DNA from: Lichenostomus cassidix
Taxonomy: Eukaryota; Chordata; Aves; Passeriformes; Meliphagidae
NCBI GenBank assembly: GCA_008360975.2
Contig: CM039196.1
Location: 9,032,263 to 9,096,262 of the forward strand
Direction: 5' to 3'
DNA: 64,000 bases
The notes beneath the pieces were generated by a model. It worked only from the letters and a program-made list of their open reading frames with translations. It did not search any database and was not told the DNA's origin. Positions 54,001 to 64,000 of the stretch are shown here, piece after piece; position 1 is the stretch's first letter; every line of letters begins with the position of its first letter. Made by a program: the position numbers and the translations under genes.

Positions 54001-57000
54001 CCTAACCGGTATTCATCATTAAGCTGATTAAAAAATATTCTATGTAGGCTCAGTATTCTTAGCATGCCCAATAACTATGGCTGCTTACACTACAGATCAA
54101 ATACCATCTACATGACTATTGAGTAAGGTTTGTTTCACTGGTGTTGAAAACACAGGTCATTTTGGTTACATAGTAATTTTTCACTTCTTTTGGTAAATTT
54201 CACAGTTACATCCAAATTCTAAGCCATGCACTAAGAGATGAGGCAACATATACCTATTTCCTGGACAGCAATTACACTTCTATGTCAGATTTCACATGCT
54301 TGAACAAACAGCAGAAATACCAACCTTCCCTGTAAAACCCTTAGGTTAATATTCCAATTAAACAGAGCCAATTCGTACAGTGACACTTTGGTTTTCCAGG
54401 GAAATAAAAAAAATAACACACCAATTTTCCTAGCCAAAGGACTGGCCAGCTTTAAGTATAAACCTCACTAATCTAAATAGTGATACTTGATCAGTGAACT
54501 CCGTTAACTGGAAGTGCTCTTACCTGTTATTGCAAATATGCTCTAAAGCAAGTGTTATCACAAAAATCAGTAACCTATCCGTTACAAAGGTGTATTTAGT
54601 GTCTTATAACCTTAGGTATATACTGTATTCCTCAACAAAGTCCACTAGTGGAATGCTTACACAGTTAATTGCTGTGATTCCTACAGCCATGAGTCCTACT
54701 GACAAACACACACATGGAAATTCTCCTGGCACTGCCAGGCACTGCTTTCCAAACCAGCCAATTTTAAAGCCAGGGAAGTTGGTAGAATAGCACAACAAAA
54801 GGTGTACAACTAACAACAGCTTCCTTCCCTTTCAAACTGACTTGCTCAGGGTAAATTTCATTGCAATGCTCTCTCTGAAGCACAGCTGTTCCCAAAAGTG
54901 CTGCCTAGAGCAGGTGACCAGTGGTGACCTCCTCCCTTTGGTCCATTGTAAATGTTGTCAGCTGAACTCTGGTATCAACAACTGCAGCAAATGATTCTGC
55001 TGCATCAAGTTCCCGGGGAGGAGTAAGGCAGGCAGCAGCCAGGTTCCCAGCCCAGGAAGGGGGACAGAGAAAGGATGTGCAATGGGCCATTTCAGGAGGC
55101 AAACCAGCAGATCCTGCACATGTGTGTTACAGGTAAAACCTGTAGGACTTTGAGGACTTTCCATTGCCTGGACTTCTAGAACTGGGAGGTGACTGGCTGC
55201 TTGCTATGTCCACTTCACCACCAACCCTGTCCGACAACATTCTTGAAGGCATTGCCACAAAAAAATCCCAGAGAACAGAAGCAGCATAGAGATGCATCCC
55301 CTGAGGACTTTCCCAGGCCCCAGGTGCTTACAGCTCTGGGATTTCCAGCCCCAGAAGGACCATCCTGGTCTCAGAAGCACCAGAGAATGGCCTGAATGGG
55401 AATGGCCCATGCACAAGTCAATCCTGCTATGGCTGGGGGAGGGAAGTGCCTGTTGGGGATTGCTTAAGTTAGTCATGAAAATATTTTAATTGTACCCTGC
55501 CACCTAAAAAGGCAGTCGCACCCCTTCCTAGGTCCTCTCCCTTCTCTCCATTCTAGAGATCATAGCTCATTTTTGATGAGTTGGTCCTTCAGACAGATCA
55601 GGACTGATCTGACTCACCTTATAATTGCTAGATACTATGCAAAGGAAGCAGCGGGACTGGGAACAAGAAGGAAGTCTCATCCTTTCAGAGACAGTGTAGC
55701 CCCAAATTTGTTTTAATTCCGTTTCAGGCTATTGGACACTCAGCAACAGCCTTGCTTTAAATGAACCTCTTGCTGCCAGCCACCCAACCACCACCTCCTT
55801 CCAAGCCACACCATTCCAGGGCACAGATGACTATGTTATTTTTAAGCAATCAACACACAACAAAGCAGGGCACTGAGGGGGTCTGAAGGCTGGCTATCTA
55901 TGGATTTGAATTCTGCGCTGTGGCCCACATTTTTCCTCACCTCCAAAACCTGTCAACAGCACACTCACTACATAGCTTAAAGTCCTTCAGGCTTGGCAGA
56001 CAGAGAAGAGACAGAACCACATGCAAATCCTTCCTAAATACCCTGTATCACTAATGGAGGAGCAATTACCTGCCCCAGTGTGGAAGCTCAAGGACATACA
56101 TCTGAGTCATATGGGAGAAAAGTCCTCAGGACAGGATGGAGAAGCTCCCATCTGCTGACAATTTTTTTTCCCCAGGGAAGAAGTGTAACACTATTTTCTC
56201 TTCCAAATTTTATTCCAAGCCTTCCAGAAAAGGGTGAATCACCAGCCTGTTCATGGAGTTGCTGTTCCCTGGGACAGTTTGGTTGTTGGAGAATTCTACA
56301 TGGGACAAAGCCTGGGAAAGCACTAAAAGCCCAGTACAGCATCCCTAACTGATGTAGCTGCTGATGTGCTGATATCCCCATGGAATGCCAAGTGCACTCT
56401 GAAACACTTTTAAGGTATTTCTTTGAAAAGCTCCTATATCTCCAGGTTTCCTGGCATGCCTTTGATGTGTGACTGAAGGCCTTAGAATAGTTTTTCCTCC
56501 AGAAAAATGCAGTCTTTCTATCAAAAAAGGCTATACTGAAGTATTTTTCTTTTCCTTCAAATATTCTTTATATTACAACACTAACGTATGTAACTGACAG
56601 ACTTAGTGGAATTTTCTTCTGTAGATAGACAGTATTTATTTTTTACAGGTGTATATATCAGAAAGATTTTTGGGAAAACTGTCAGGAGGTTTTTGTAATG
56701 AGTATTTGTATGATTTCATATTTTTAATATAGCAAATGTAGTTCTGAATATAAAATTAAATAGACTGAAATCTCATGTGCACACTTGGAGCTATACCCTT
56801 TAAAATATTTTTACTGCTTTTCCTGAGTTTTCACAAACAGAATTTAGACTGTCTACAGTAATATCTATCCCAGCAAACTATCAAAACCTTTGGAGAACAT
56901 GATGGCACCTTTAAACTTTTTCAAAGTCACAGGCATGCCCATGCTATAGCTTGAGGAAACCCTCTCCTGTAGTTTTGTATAAAACTAGAAAGATCAGCAA

Positions 57001-57617
57001 CAGTTATGAGGGAAAAGTTTATGTTGCAAAGTGTTCATTTTAACATGTTTATTCTTGATGAAATCTTCTCAGTATAGTCAAACCCAATGATAGTCCCACA
57101 TTCAAGGATGCACCTCATATTTACAAATCCTAAGTCAAGAATAAATTGATGACAACTACCAGAAACTGTGTGTATTTAAGAAGTTCATAATTTCCAAAAG
57201 AGACACATAATTATCCATCTCATACAAGCAAGTGCAGAGTAGCTTTCCCTGATTCTGTCATTGCTAGGAAAGAAGGATCTTCTTTGTAACAGAAAGAAAT
57301 AAAAGCAAAACTAAAATGTCAAGTGTGCAGACTTAGATTTGTGGTAGGAATCATGTCTATAAAAGTAGCCTTAATTTTTTTTTCCCCTCCAGAAAAGCCC
57401 ATATTCCTTCAGGCACTTGAAGGAAATATTTGCTATTAGCTATTTAAAGTGCTGGTGACTTGTTAGGGAAAAGCAAATTGAAACAGGCAAGACCATTGTC
57501 TAAAAAGACATTGCACAAGAGATGCCACTTTAAATGCCCGCCCATTATCAAACCTCAGTGTCATTTACTTTGCTAAATAAAAGAAACTTCTAGCTCAGTA
57601 TAATCTGGCAACTCAGT

Positions 57618-57633
57618 AAAAAAAAAAAAAAAA
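57618..57633. repeat. A homopolymer in intron 1
   Basis: About 16 consecutive A bases followed by GAAAAAA. Simple repeat only. Confidence 0.75.
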
Positions 57634-60600
57634 GAAAAAATTAGAAATCCTATGGCTAAACAGAGAAAGTCAAGGTCTACTAGATACTTTTTATAAACTT
57701 GCCCATGTTACTTAAGACCTGTCCATACAAAGACAGCCAGCATTCCAGCAATGAACAGTGAAATATGTCGAAGAGCCTCTCCAGCACCAACCCTCACACA
57801 GTAAGGAAATTCTGTAGCCAAAGCTTCAAGAAGGCTCCATCTGCCAAAACCACTGTGTGCTTTTAATTAAGAACATACATAGAAATGTTTTAAGAACAGA
57901 GAAAGTTTCAAGGAGTGGTAAGACGCCAGCCTCTTGGTCATGCTTTCCAGCCACCTCCCCAAATGTAGATCCCACAGGAAGTCATTACTCACTGCATGTA
58001 CCTGTGCAGAGCATGGATCCTACACTGGCCAAATGACCAAAGTCAAGTAAATGGTTTTAGCATCAAAAAAATACCAATACTTTCAGGCTGATGTCATCAA
58101 GTATATCACTCGAGTACCTCAACACTGCCTTAACTCTTTTTTACTGTTATTTACATACTACCTCTTAGATGCTCAGTTTATTTCCCTGAATAAAACTGCA
58201 TCTATAACAATCAGTTGTACCAAATCATTCTGGCAAACAGGGATGGAAAATAAAATTGATGCAAGACTTATCTTTCAAAAACATCAAACCAAGTTGTGAA
58301 GTAAATAAAATTTTGCTATTTATTCTTCTGAAATTTTGCTTTAGTGGCTTTACAACCGTTTAATATGCAACAAATGACTAGTTCTAAATTATCTTTTTTA
58401 TTTTTGGTACTGAAACCTTGCAGATTGAACCCCCTCAAAATGTCTCTTTTCACCTAACTTTACAATTTATTCATGTATTACTCTGCCCTGCAATTTGGGA
58501 AGCTGCTAGTTCTGCCACTGATTTGCAACACAGTGTCAGTTCTTTGTAAAACTGAGGTATCCCCAGACATATAGTTACAAAGATGAAGATCAAAAGTTGC
58601 AGTGCCTTCATAGCAAAGTCCTCTTTCCCAAAGAAAATCATGCATGTATGTGTGAAAACTCTACTAATGAATTATTTATATGTTAAAAGATAGGATCCTG
58701 TGATTACTTCCAGGCTGCACTACTGGTAAGTGCTCCAAATGGTGGCTTCTGTGATCATTTCAGTTGGAATAAACTCAAAAGAAACAAGTAATATGTTCCT
58801 CGTAACTAGTCACGTAAGGCTACCACTATGTACATAAATCAGCTTCCAACACTTGCTTTTTCTCCCTTTTTCAGTATAAAGACTAAATGGGGTGATTTTT
58901 TAAGCCAGGAAGTAGAAGCATAATGTTTCTTATGCTGTTTCTCCCAATGAGCAATAGTGATTCAGTCCCATTAATAGCATACACACTTCTAGGGCTGGAT
59001 CCTTGTTGGCAAGACAGGCTCCAACAGCACAAAGTCAAAAAAGAATTTCTGATTTCCATTAGTGAAAGATCTTTTAAGGAGTTTCTGTAGCCTCCATCTA
59101 CTGAGAATCCATTTTCTTCTTTCATAGTTTTACCAGCAGTAAAGCAAAAATGGCACAAATTCGTTTAACTTCAAAATGTTACTTCTAAGTATGTATCTAT
59201 TCATACATAAAATGTTAACTGTACATCACATTTATTCTGTACAATTAACTCTTCGCAGCATAAAAATATCTATTCCAAAGTATGTTTAGACAGAAACTTC
59301 TAAAACTCAAGAAGTTTTAGACCTGGCATTTGCCACTTTTAACTGATGTCCAGGGATGGCTCAGGAAATGCCAGGTGGCCCAAGAAAGCCATGCCAGTGT
59401 CCATGCTGACGATGCGGCTGATCATGTGCCAGACCTCAGCCTAGCATCCAACTTGTCTTTGATTTGCTGCTATGGACACACTCTCCATTAAGGGGCACCT
59501 TTGCCCAAGCCTGATGCAGAAGACACCTTTGGGAGATGCCTGGAAGGTCACAGAGATAACACTGCCCTAGAGCACAGAGGAGAAGGGGAAATAACCTGGA
59601 GCTGCAAAACACAATAGAAGGTAAAGTCCACGACACCTGGAAATCCCTGCACAGAATCTTCCCATTTTGATGTTCCACCATCATCATATTTTAAAAAAAA
59701 CAACCCAGAGAAGACAGATCTTTACCAATGATCACACTAAAACATATGTCAACAACCAGCTTGAGCAGATAACTGGGAAAATGTGGGCTCTATTTTTTAA
59801 CTAGATGGCCCTTCATTTGACAGAAAGGGAAAATTACGTTAAAAAGATTTGAGACTATTTGTTCCCAACTCTGTATCACATCCAATAAAGAATGAAAAAG
59901 GCATGTATCTTCAGCCATACAAAAACATCTGAAAAATCAAGGGGTTTTTTCCTTACTTCACCTAGTTTACCAGCCTGGAATCTGATTTTTCCATTAGCTG
60001 AAAGTGAAGTGGCAGTGTTACAAGAAACATGAGACTACTCCCATCTCAGTTTCACAGTTTTAATCTCAGACTATTTACAATGACCTTCTCTTTTCATTTT
60101 TGTTAGCAACTACCTAACAACATTCAACTAAGCTGGAGACAGAGAAGAAACTGTACTTCTGAGCTACTGCAGCACTACATTGTGATCCACAGTGTTAAAC
60201 GCAGCCACTGGCTTTAATTTGCCAATCTTTCAGCAGCCAAAGTCCACACCATTAATGAAGCAGGAAGCAGCTCCAGAAGGTTTATGTTTGCTTTTGGGGT
60301 GAGCAGAGTTTGCACAGACTATGCCCTTCGACAGAACCAACAGCTCCTTAGAGCTTTTTTTCACCCTGCGGAATCACTTACATGACACATTTTCTGCTAC
60401 AAGAGAGCTGTGTTTTCCAGATCCCAGCACAGACACTTCATGCAATCACAGACGGTGAGGTGCTGCTGTGGGAGAGAAGGGTGCAGTTTGCTGGGCATCA
60501 GCACTGCATTGTTTTTCCCTCTGAGGACACAGCGTACAGAACCTCTCAGAATAGGCTGGGGACTGCTTTTGGCCCAGCTATAGCAACCTGCCTTCCTACA

Positions 60601-61300
60601 TCCCTGGTAACACCAGGTCATGACAGATGTGGAAGCTGGGATACTGTGAGGCACAGGATGGCAGACAGCAGGCACAGAACTGGCACTTAGAGGTTCGTTC
60701 AGGTATCAAAAGGCAGAAAAACGGCGCTCCAGAGAAGCAGGAGACCAGAATCCAGACAAAGGTGCTCCCAAGCACACCAAAACCCAGCCAGAAGGGTGCT
60801 GAACGCGGGCGCTCCGCCTTTCTGCTCAGAGAGCTCCACACGAACCACCATCCCTCTCACACACAGCAGCGTGAAGCCAATGATTCTACCGCGGGATGCA
60901 AAAGCGGGCCAACCTGCACCTCCCCGCCAGCCGGGACCGGCGGACGCTCCGTTCCCTCAGCGCCTCCCCCGTGCCCCGCGGCACTCCCGCGGGGACATCG
61001 CGACACGGGTGACAGGGGAGGACGCGGCAGGGCGGGCAGGGGTGCCGCGGGCGGCCCCTGGGGCGCGGGGGGACGCGAGGCGGGCGCGGGGCGGTGTCGC
61101 CGCCGCGGGGTGACAGCGCGGCCCCTCAGGGGGCGGCGGTGAGGAGGAGCCGAGCCCGGGGCTCCCCGCGGCCGTGAGGCGCCGCGGCCGGGGCGCGGGA
61201 CACAGGCCCTGCCGGAGCCTGCTCGGCCGCGGGCGACCCCCCGGCGGGCGGGCGGGCGGGGGTCGGGGCCGGGCTGCGCCCGCCGGCGCTCGGCGCTTAC

Positions 61301-61440
61301 CGGGGCAGCCGCCGCCTCCTTCCCGCTGCTTCGCGGCCCCGGGTCCGGGGGCGCCGCGCGGGCCGGGCCGGCGGGAGGAGGGGGCGCGGAGGGGCGCGCG
61401 CACGGCAGGGACCCCCTCCGCCCGCCTCCGCCTCCGCCTC
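61301..61440 (-). other. SPECC1L: SPECC1L exon 1, untranslated; 5' end approximate
   Basis: The minus strand reads GCTGCCCCG|GTAAGCG at 61301/61300, a strong consensus splice donor inside the CpG island. No other SPECC1L coding exon lies upstream of exon 2, so this fits the untranslated first exon of a housekeeping-type gene. The upper boundary near 61440 is inferred from the start of GC-box-rich sequence; there is no TATA box to fix the start site. I see no ATG on the minus strand in the last 100 nt before the donor. Additional untranslated exons in intron 1 cannot be excluded without cDNA. Confidence 0.65.
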
Positions 61441-61442
61441 CG
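61425..61442. repeat. CCTCCG hexamer microsatellite in promoter or 5' UTR
   Basis: About three tandem copies of CCTCCG sit immediately before the GC box, at or near the presumed start of exon 1. On the transcript strand this is a CGGAGG repeat. Repeats of this sort vary in length easily and could alter the 5' UTR or start-site choice. Confidence 0.6.
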
Positions 61443-61654
61443 CCCCGCCCCCTGGCGGCACCGCGCACGCGCCCCCCGCGAGCCCGCCCCGCGCCCGGGG
61501 CCGTGAGGGGAAAGGGCGGGGCGCGGGCACGGGCGGCGCGTGCGCGGCGCCGCACCTCCCTCAGGCCGGGCGGGCTGTGCCCGAATGGCAGAACCGCGGG
61601 GCGTCGGCATCGGTTGGGTAGGAACAGGGCTGGGAGACGGTCGGTACCGACCTG

Positions 61655-62060
61655 TGACTCCACACCGTGTCACCTGGAACATGGCACTGGGCGCCACGTC
61701 CAGCCTTCCCTTAAACACCTCCTGGGGCGGTGACTCCATCACCTCCCTGGGCAGCCCGTTCCAATGTATGATCTCCTCTTCTGTGGAGAAATTATTCCTC
61801 GTGTCCAACCTGAACCTCCCCTGGCGCAGCTCGAGGCCGTTTCCTCTCGTCCTGTCCTTGTTCCCAGCCGCAGATCCCGGCCCCTCACGGCTGCTAGAGG
61901 TCCCTGAGCCTCCTCTTCTCCGGGATAAGCCTCTTCTCCAGGATCCGCCCCACCGCAGCTCCTCAGCTGCTCCCCAGCACACCTGAGCTCCAGGCCCTTC
62001 CCCAGCTTCGTTGCCCGTCTGAGGGCGGAGAGGGCGGCAAGGGCCCCGCTGAGGGCCTGC
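61655..62060 (-). mobile_element. CR1 LINE fragment upstream of the SPECC1L promoter
   Basis: On plus it reads ATGGCACTGGGCGCCACGTC, then ACCTCCCTGGGCAGCCCGTT, CAACCTGAACCTCCCCTGGC and CCCAGCTTCGTTGCCCGTCT. All are characteristic of the reverse complement of avian CR1 3' regions. The terminal hairpin and octamer-tail part expected just below 61655 is missing, so the element is truncated at both ends or its tail was deleted. It lies about 200 bp upstream of the presumed SPECC1L start, in the same orientation as the gene. GC content is high for a CR1, in line with its CpG-island neighbourhood. Confidence 0.9.
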
Positions 62061-64000
62061 ATCTGGGACTGGTGAAAAAATCACTTATTTGGAGGATTTT
62101 TGGGGGGCAGGGGAATAAACATGCATATTGTAAGCTCTGGCCACAAGCATGCACAGGGCAGGTAACATATGCATGAGTGAGGGGCTGTGGGTCTCCTAAA
62201 GCCTTGCCTTACTGTCCGGATCTGTAATTGTAGCTTTTCATTCGAGTGAGAAGTAGCTGTTTAAATGTGTGTCGTGACTTAACTGGTCTAGAGTTTTCTT
62301 CACTGTGTTCGGCACAAGCCCAAAACATAGCCCATAGTAGCCACCTTGAAGAAAATTACCTCAGCCAAAACCAGCACACTGTGGTAGGAAATAGCTTTGT
62401 CATCTTAGGTTACAAGAACTCATGTGCACACAAGCTTTCAGAGCGTGAGCTCCCTTCAAATGCACTAAACAAAGCTCAGCTTTGTAGCCCATCACTGTGC
62501 AGGCTGTTTGACTTGTCACGAATAACCAGCAACTGCAGTTAATAAACCCAAATTGCAGCGTGGGTGTTTTGGTGGGAGGTATAGCAGAGTTTGTATTTAC
62601 AGGCACAGGCTGTGAACACAGTAATGAAGAAAATGTGCTGATTTGACACATCCCTGTAAAAGCTTCCCCTCTATTTAGGTTAAAGCTTCTCTCCCAACAG
62701 CAACTCAGCTATTTTAGCAAAAGAAACATTTCAGTGTAAGATTGCGTTGCAGATACTCCCTTGAGGTACGTTCCTTCCTAGAATTCATAGGAATAGAATT
62801 CACAGGAATAGAATTCACAGGAATAAGGAATTTGTAGGCTGCAGACCGGTAGGACAAGTATGATTTACAGTCCCCTTATTATCTTTGGTGAAGTTAAATT
62901 TTTAATATTGTAAATCAAAGTAAATAACATCTCTATTACGTCAGAATTCCCTTTAAAACTGACAGGATGTATGTTGCCAGATATTGCAACATAGTTTGAT
63001 TTACATGGTGGGAAAATTTTTATGTGTTTTACAAACTCAGTCATTTCATTGAGATGTCCTTCCCTGTCCATTTCTGTATCACTCTGCCTGTTCCTACCTG
63101 GTAGGGATTCCCCTGGAAGACTGCACAGACATGGTGTGCTTGTTTGAAAGTGAAATGCTCCTTTATGCTTAATAATCCTGATGCTCAATTTCCTACAGTA
63201 TGACCAATGTCATTCTGCTAGATTTTCTGATCCCTTGTACCTTCAGCAAAATGTTGTTCTGTGTTGCTACCTTTGGATTAGTTTTTAAGTTATTTATCAG
63301 CTAAAAAATGGCATTTCAATGGCCCTACTTCTGTTTTAAGGATATGAAAAATGTCTGCATTTGTTTTGTACAATGTATTTCTCACAGTAGCCCACAAAAG
63401 GCTCAGCTTTCTGTTTTCCAGCAGGAAGCAGTCACTCAGCTCAGTGAATTAATGAACGAGCTGCTAGCTGACAGTGCATATGTCTTGGATCTTGGTTCTG
63501 GAACTTAAAAGGTCACTGAAAAAAGGTGTAAAATTGCAGCATTATGTGCTGTACCATGTGCGAGAGTGGTTCAGCTGTCTGCTAGGAAAGCTTTCTCATT
63601 GTGGTTATGTTCGGGGTTAGGTTGCCCCAGAGTATTACAGAATCTCCGTAACTGGAGGCTTCTAACAAAGAGCAAATCTCTCTCTGGAGTCAGGCAGGGA
63701 CGGCTGATCCTCTCTCTCACTGACAGCTGCATCCCGCTGGCCTCAGGGGAGCTGCTGCCCCAGGGCAGCCTCTCCAAGCTTCAGGGCTGTCTGGAAAATG
63801 GAAATACACCTGCTCAGGTGGAGCAATTTGCACGGAACATCCATGGCTATTATTCTCATGTTCTTTCTCCTCCTGCTCCAGCCTTAGGTTTCATTCTCTC
63901 CCTCTCGTTCCAGGTGCTGCAGGTGTGTGCTGGCTGCTTTGCACAGGCCTGCATGCCACAGCTCATCTCGAGCCTGGGGCAGCTTTGCTAACCTGGGGCC
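62061..64000. other. Upstream flank, no gene recognised
   Basis: Beyond the CR1 copy the sequence returns to AT-rich and carries a 15-bp tandem repeat (62781-62825). In human the upstream neighbour is GGT5, in divergent orientation; I recognise no GGT exon here. Pyrimidine tracts ending in AG on plus occur before about 63421 and 63915, each followed by a short open stretch, but these are weak exon-like signals only. Confidence 0.55.
62781..62825. repeat. Three-copy 15-bp tandem repeat
   Basis: The unit GAATTCACAGGAATA occurs three times head to tail; the first copy differs at one base (CAT for CAC). Near-identity suggests recent duplication. Each copy carries GAATTC. Confidence 0.9.

Larger units (their letters stand above)
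47684..61300 (-). other. SPECC1L: SPECC1L intron 1
   Basis: 13.6 kb GT-AG intron between untranslated exon 1 and the start-codon exon, the largest in the gene. A-rich tracts lie at 51057-51081 and 57618-57633. Several open frames of 60-172 codons (the longest at 53149-53667, plus) lack any recognisable domain. Additional untranslated exons or enhancers may be present but cannot be identified from sequence alone. The part from about 60900 upward belongs to the CpG island. Confidence 0.75.
60900..61640 (-). promoter_or_regulatory. CpG-island promoter of SPECC1L
   Basis: This is the only strongly GC- and CpG-rich block in an otherwise AT-rich window, and it surrounds the exon 1 donor. It is TATA-less. 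GC boxes of Sp1/KLF type lie at about 61441-61452 (CGCCCCGCCCCC on plus) and 61514-61522 (GGGCGGGGC). Two NRF1-like cores lie at 61463-61472 (GCGCACGCGC) and, inverted, at 61536-61545 (GCGCGTGCGC). A CCTCCG hexamer run lies at about 61425-61442. The long open frames on both strands here are a by-product of low A+T content, which removes stop codons. Such promoters are usually broad and often bidirectional. Confidence 0.85.

Noticed and set aside
60957..62084. 375-codon minus-strand open frame across the promoter, and overlapping frames on both strands
   Set aside because: It spans the CpG island and the CR1 copy. Frames are open because A+T, hence stop codons, are scarce. The translation is Pro/Arg/Gly/Ala-rich low complexity and crosses the exon 1 donor.
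63566..63991. 141-codon plus-strand open frame near the window edge
   Set aside because: No family recognised. The position suits an upstream-gene exon, but nothing resembles a GGT-family protein, and the sequence past the edge is not available.

Overview
The window is vertebrate nuclear DNA, almost certainly from a bird. It has long introns with canonical GT-AG boundaries, an AT-rich background with one sharp CpG island, and two CR1 LINE fragments of the kind that dominates avian genomes. One protein-coding gene fills most of it: SPECC1L (cytospin-A), on the minus strand. The protein is very close to the vertebrate SPECC1L family as I know it. I cannot fix the species; a songbird or other neognath is a guess.

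Layout, read 5' to 3' on the minus strand (high to low coordinates): upstream flank with a CR1 fragment (about 61655-62060); CpG-island promoter and untranslated exon 1 (splice donor after 61301); a 13.6 kb intron 1; exon 2 with the start codon (47646); coding exons 3-16 down to a TGA stop at 6604-6602; then a 3' UTR with a good candidate poly(A) signal at 4555-4550. The remaining 1-4.5 kb is downstream flank in which I see no gene. Intron 5 holds a second CR1 fragment (about 36061-36440). All 15 coding exons join in phase into 3,366 nt: 1,121 residues plus stop, four more than the 1,117 residues I recall for human. No frameshift or premature stop was found.

The protein reads as a basic, Ser-rich N-terminus, coiled-coil segments (about 181-282, 398-478 and 510-806), a Ser/Pro-rich linker (about 825-1000) and a C-terminal calponin-homology domain (about 1010-1121). 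This matches the known role of SPECC1L as a cytoskeletal cross-linker acting on microtubules, actomyosin and adherens junctions.

No undescribed biological system is evident. The points most worth a second look are an unusually long 250-codon open frame antisense in intron 9, a short upstream ORF overlapping the SPECC1L start codon, an inverted pair of NRF1-like sites in the promoter, a CR1 copy just upstream of the promoter, and a G-rich tract in the probable 3' UTR. All distances, phases and motifs were read by hand; no search or alignment was run.
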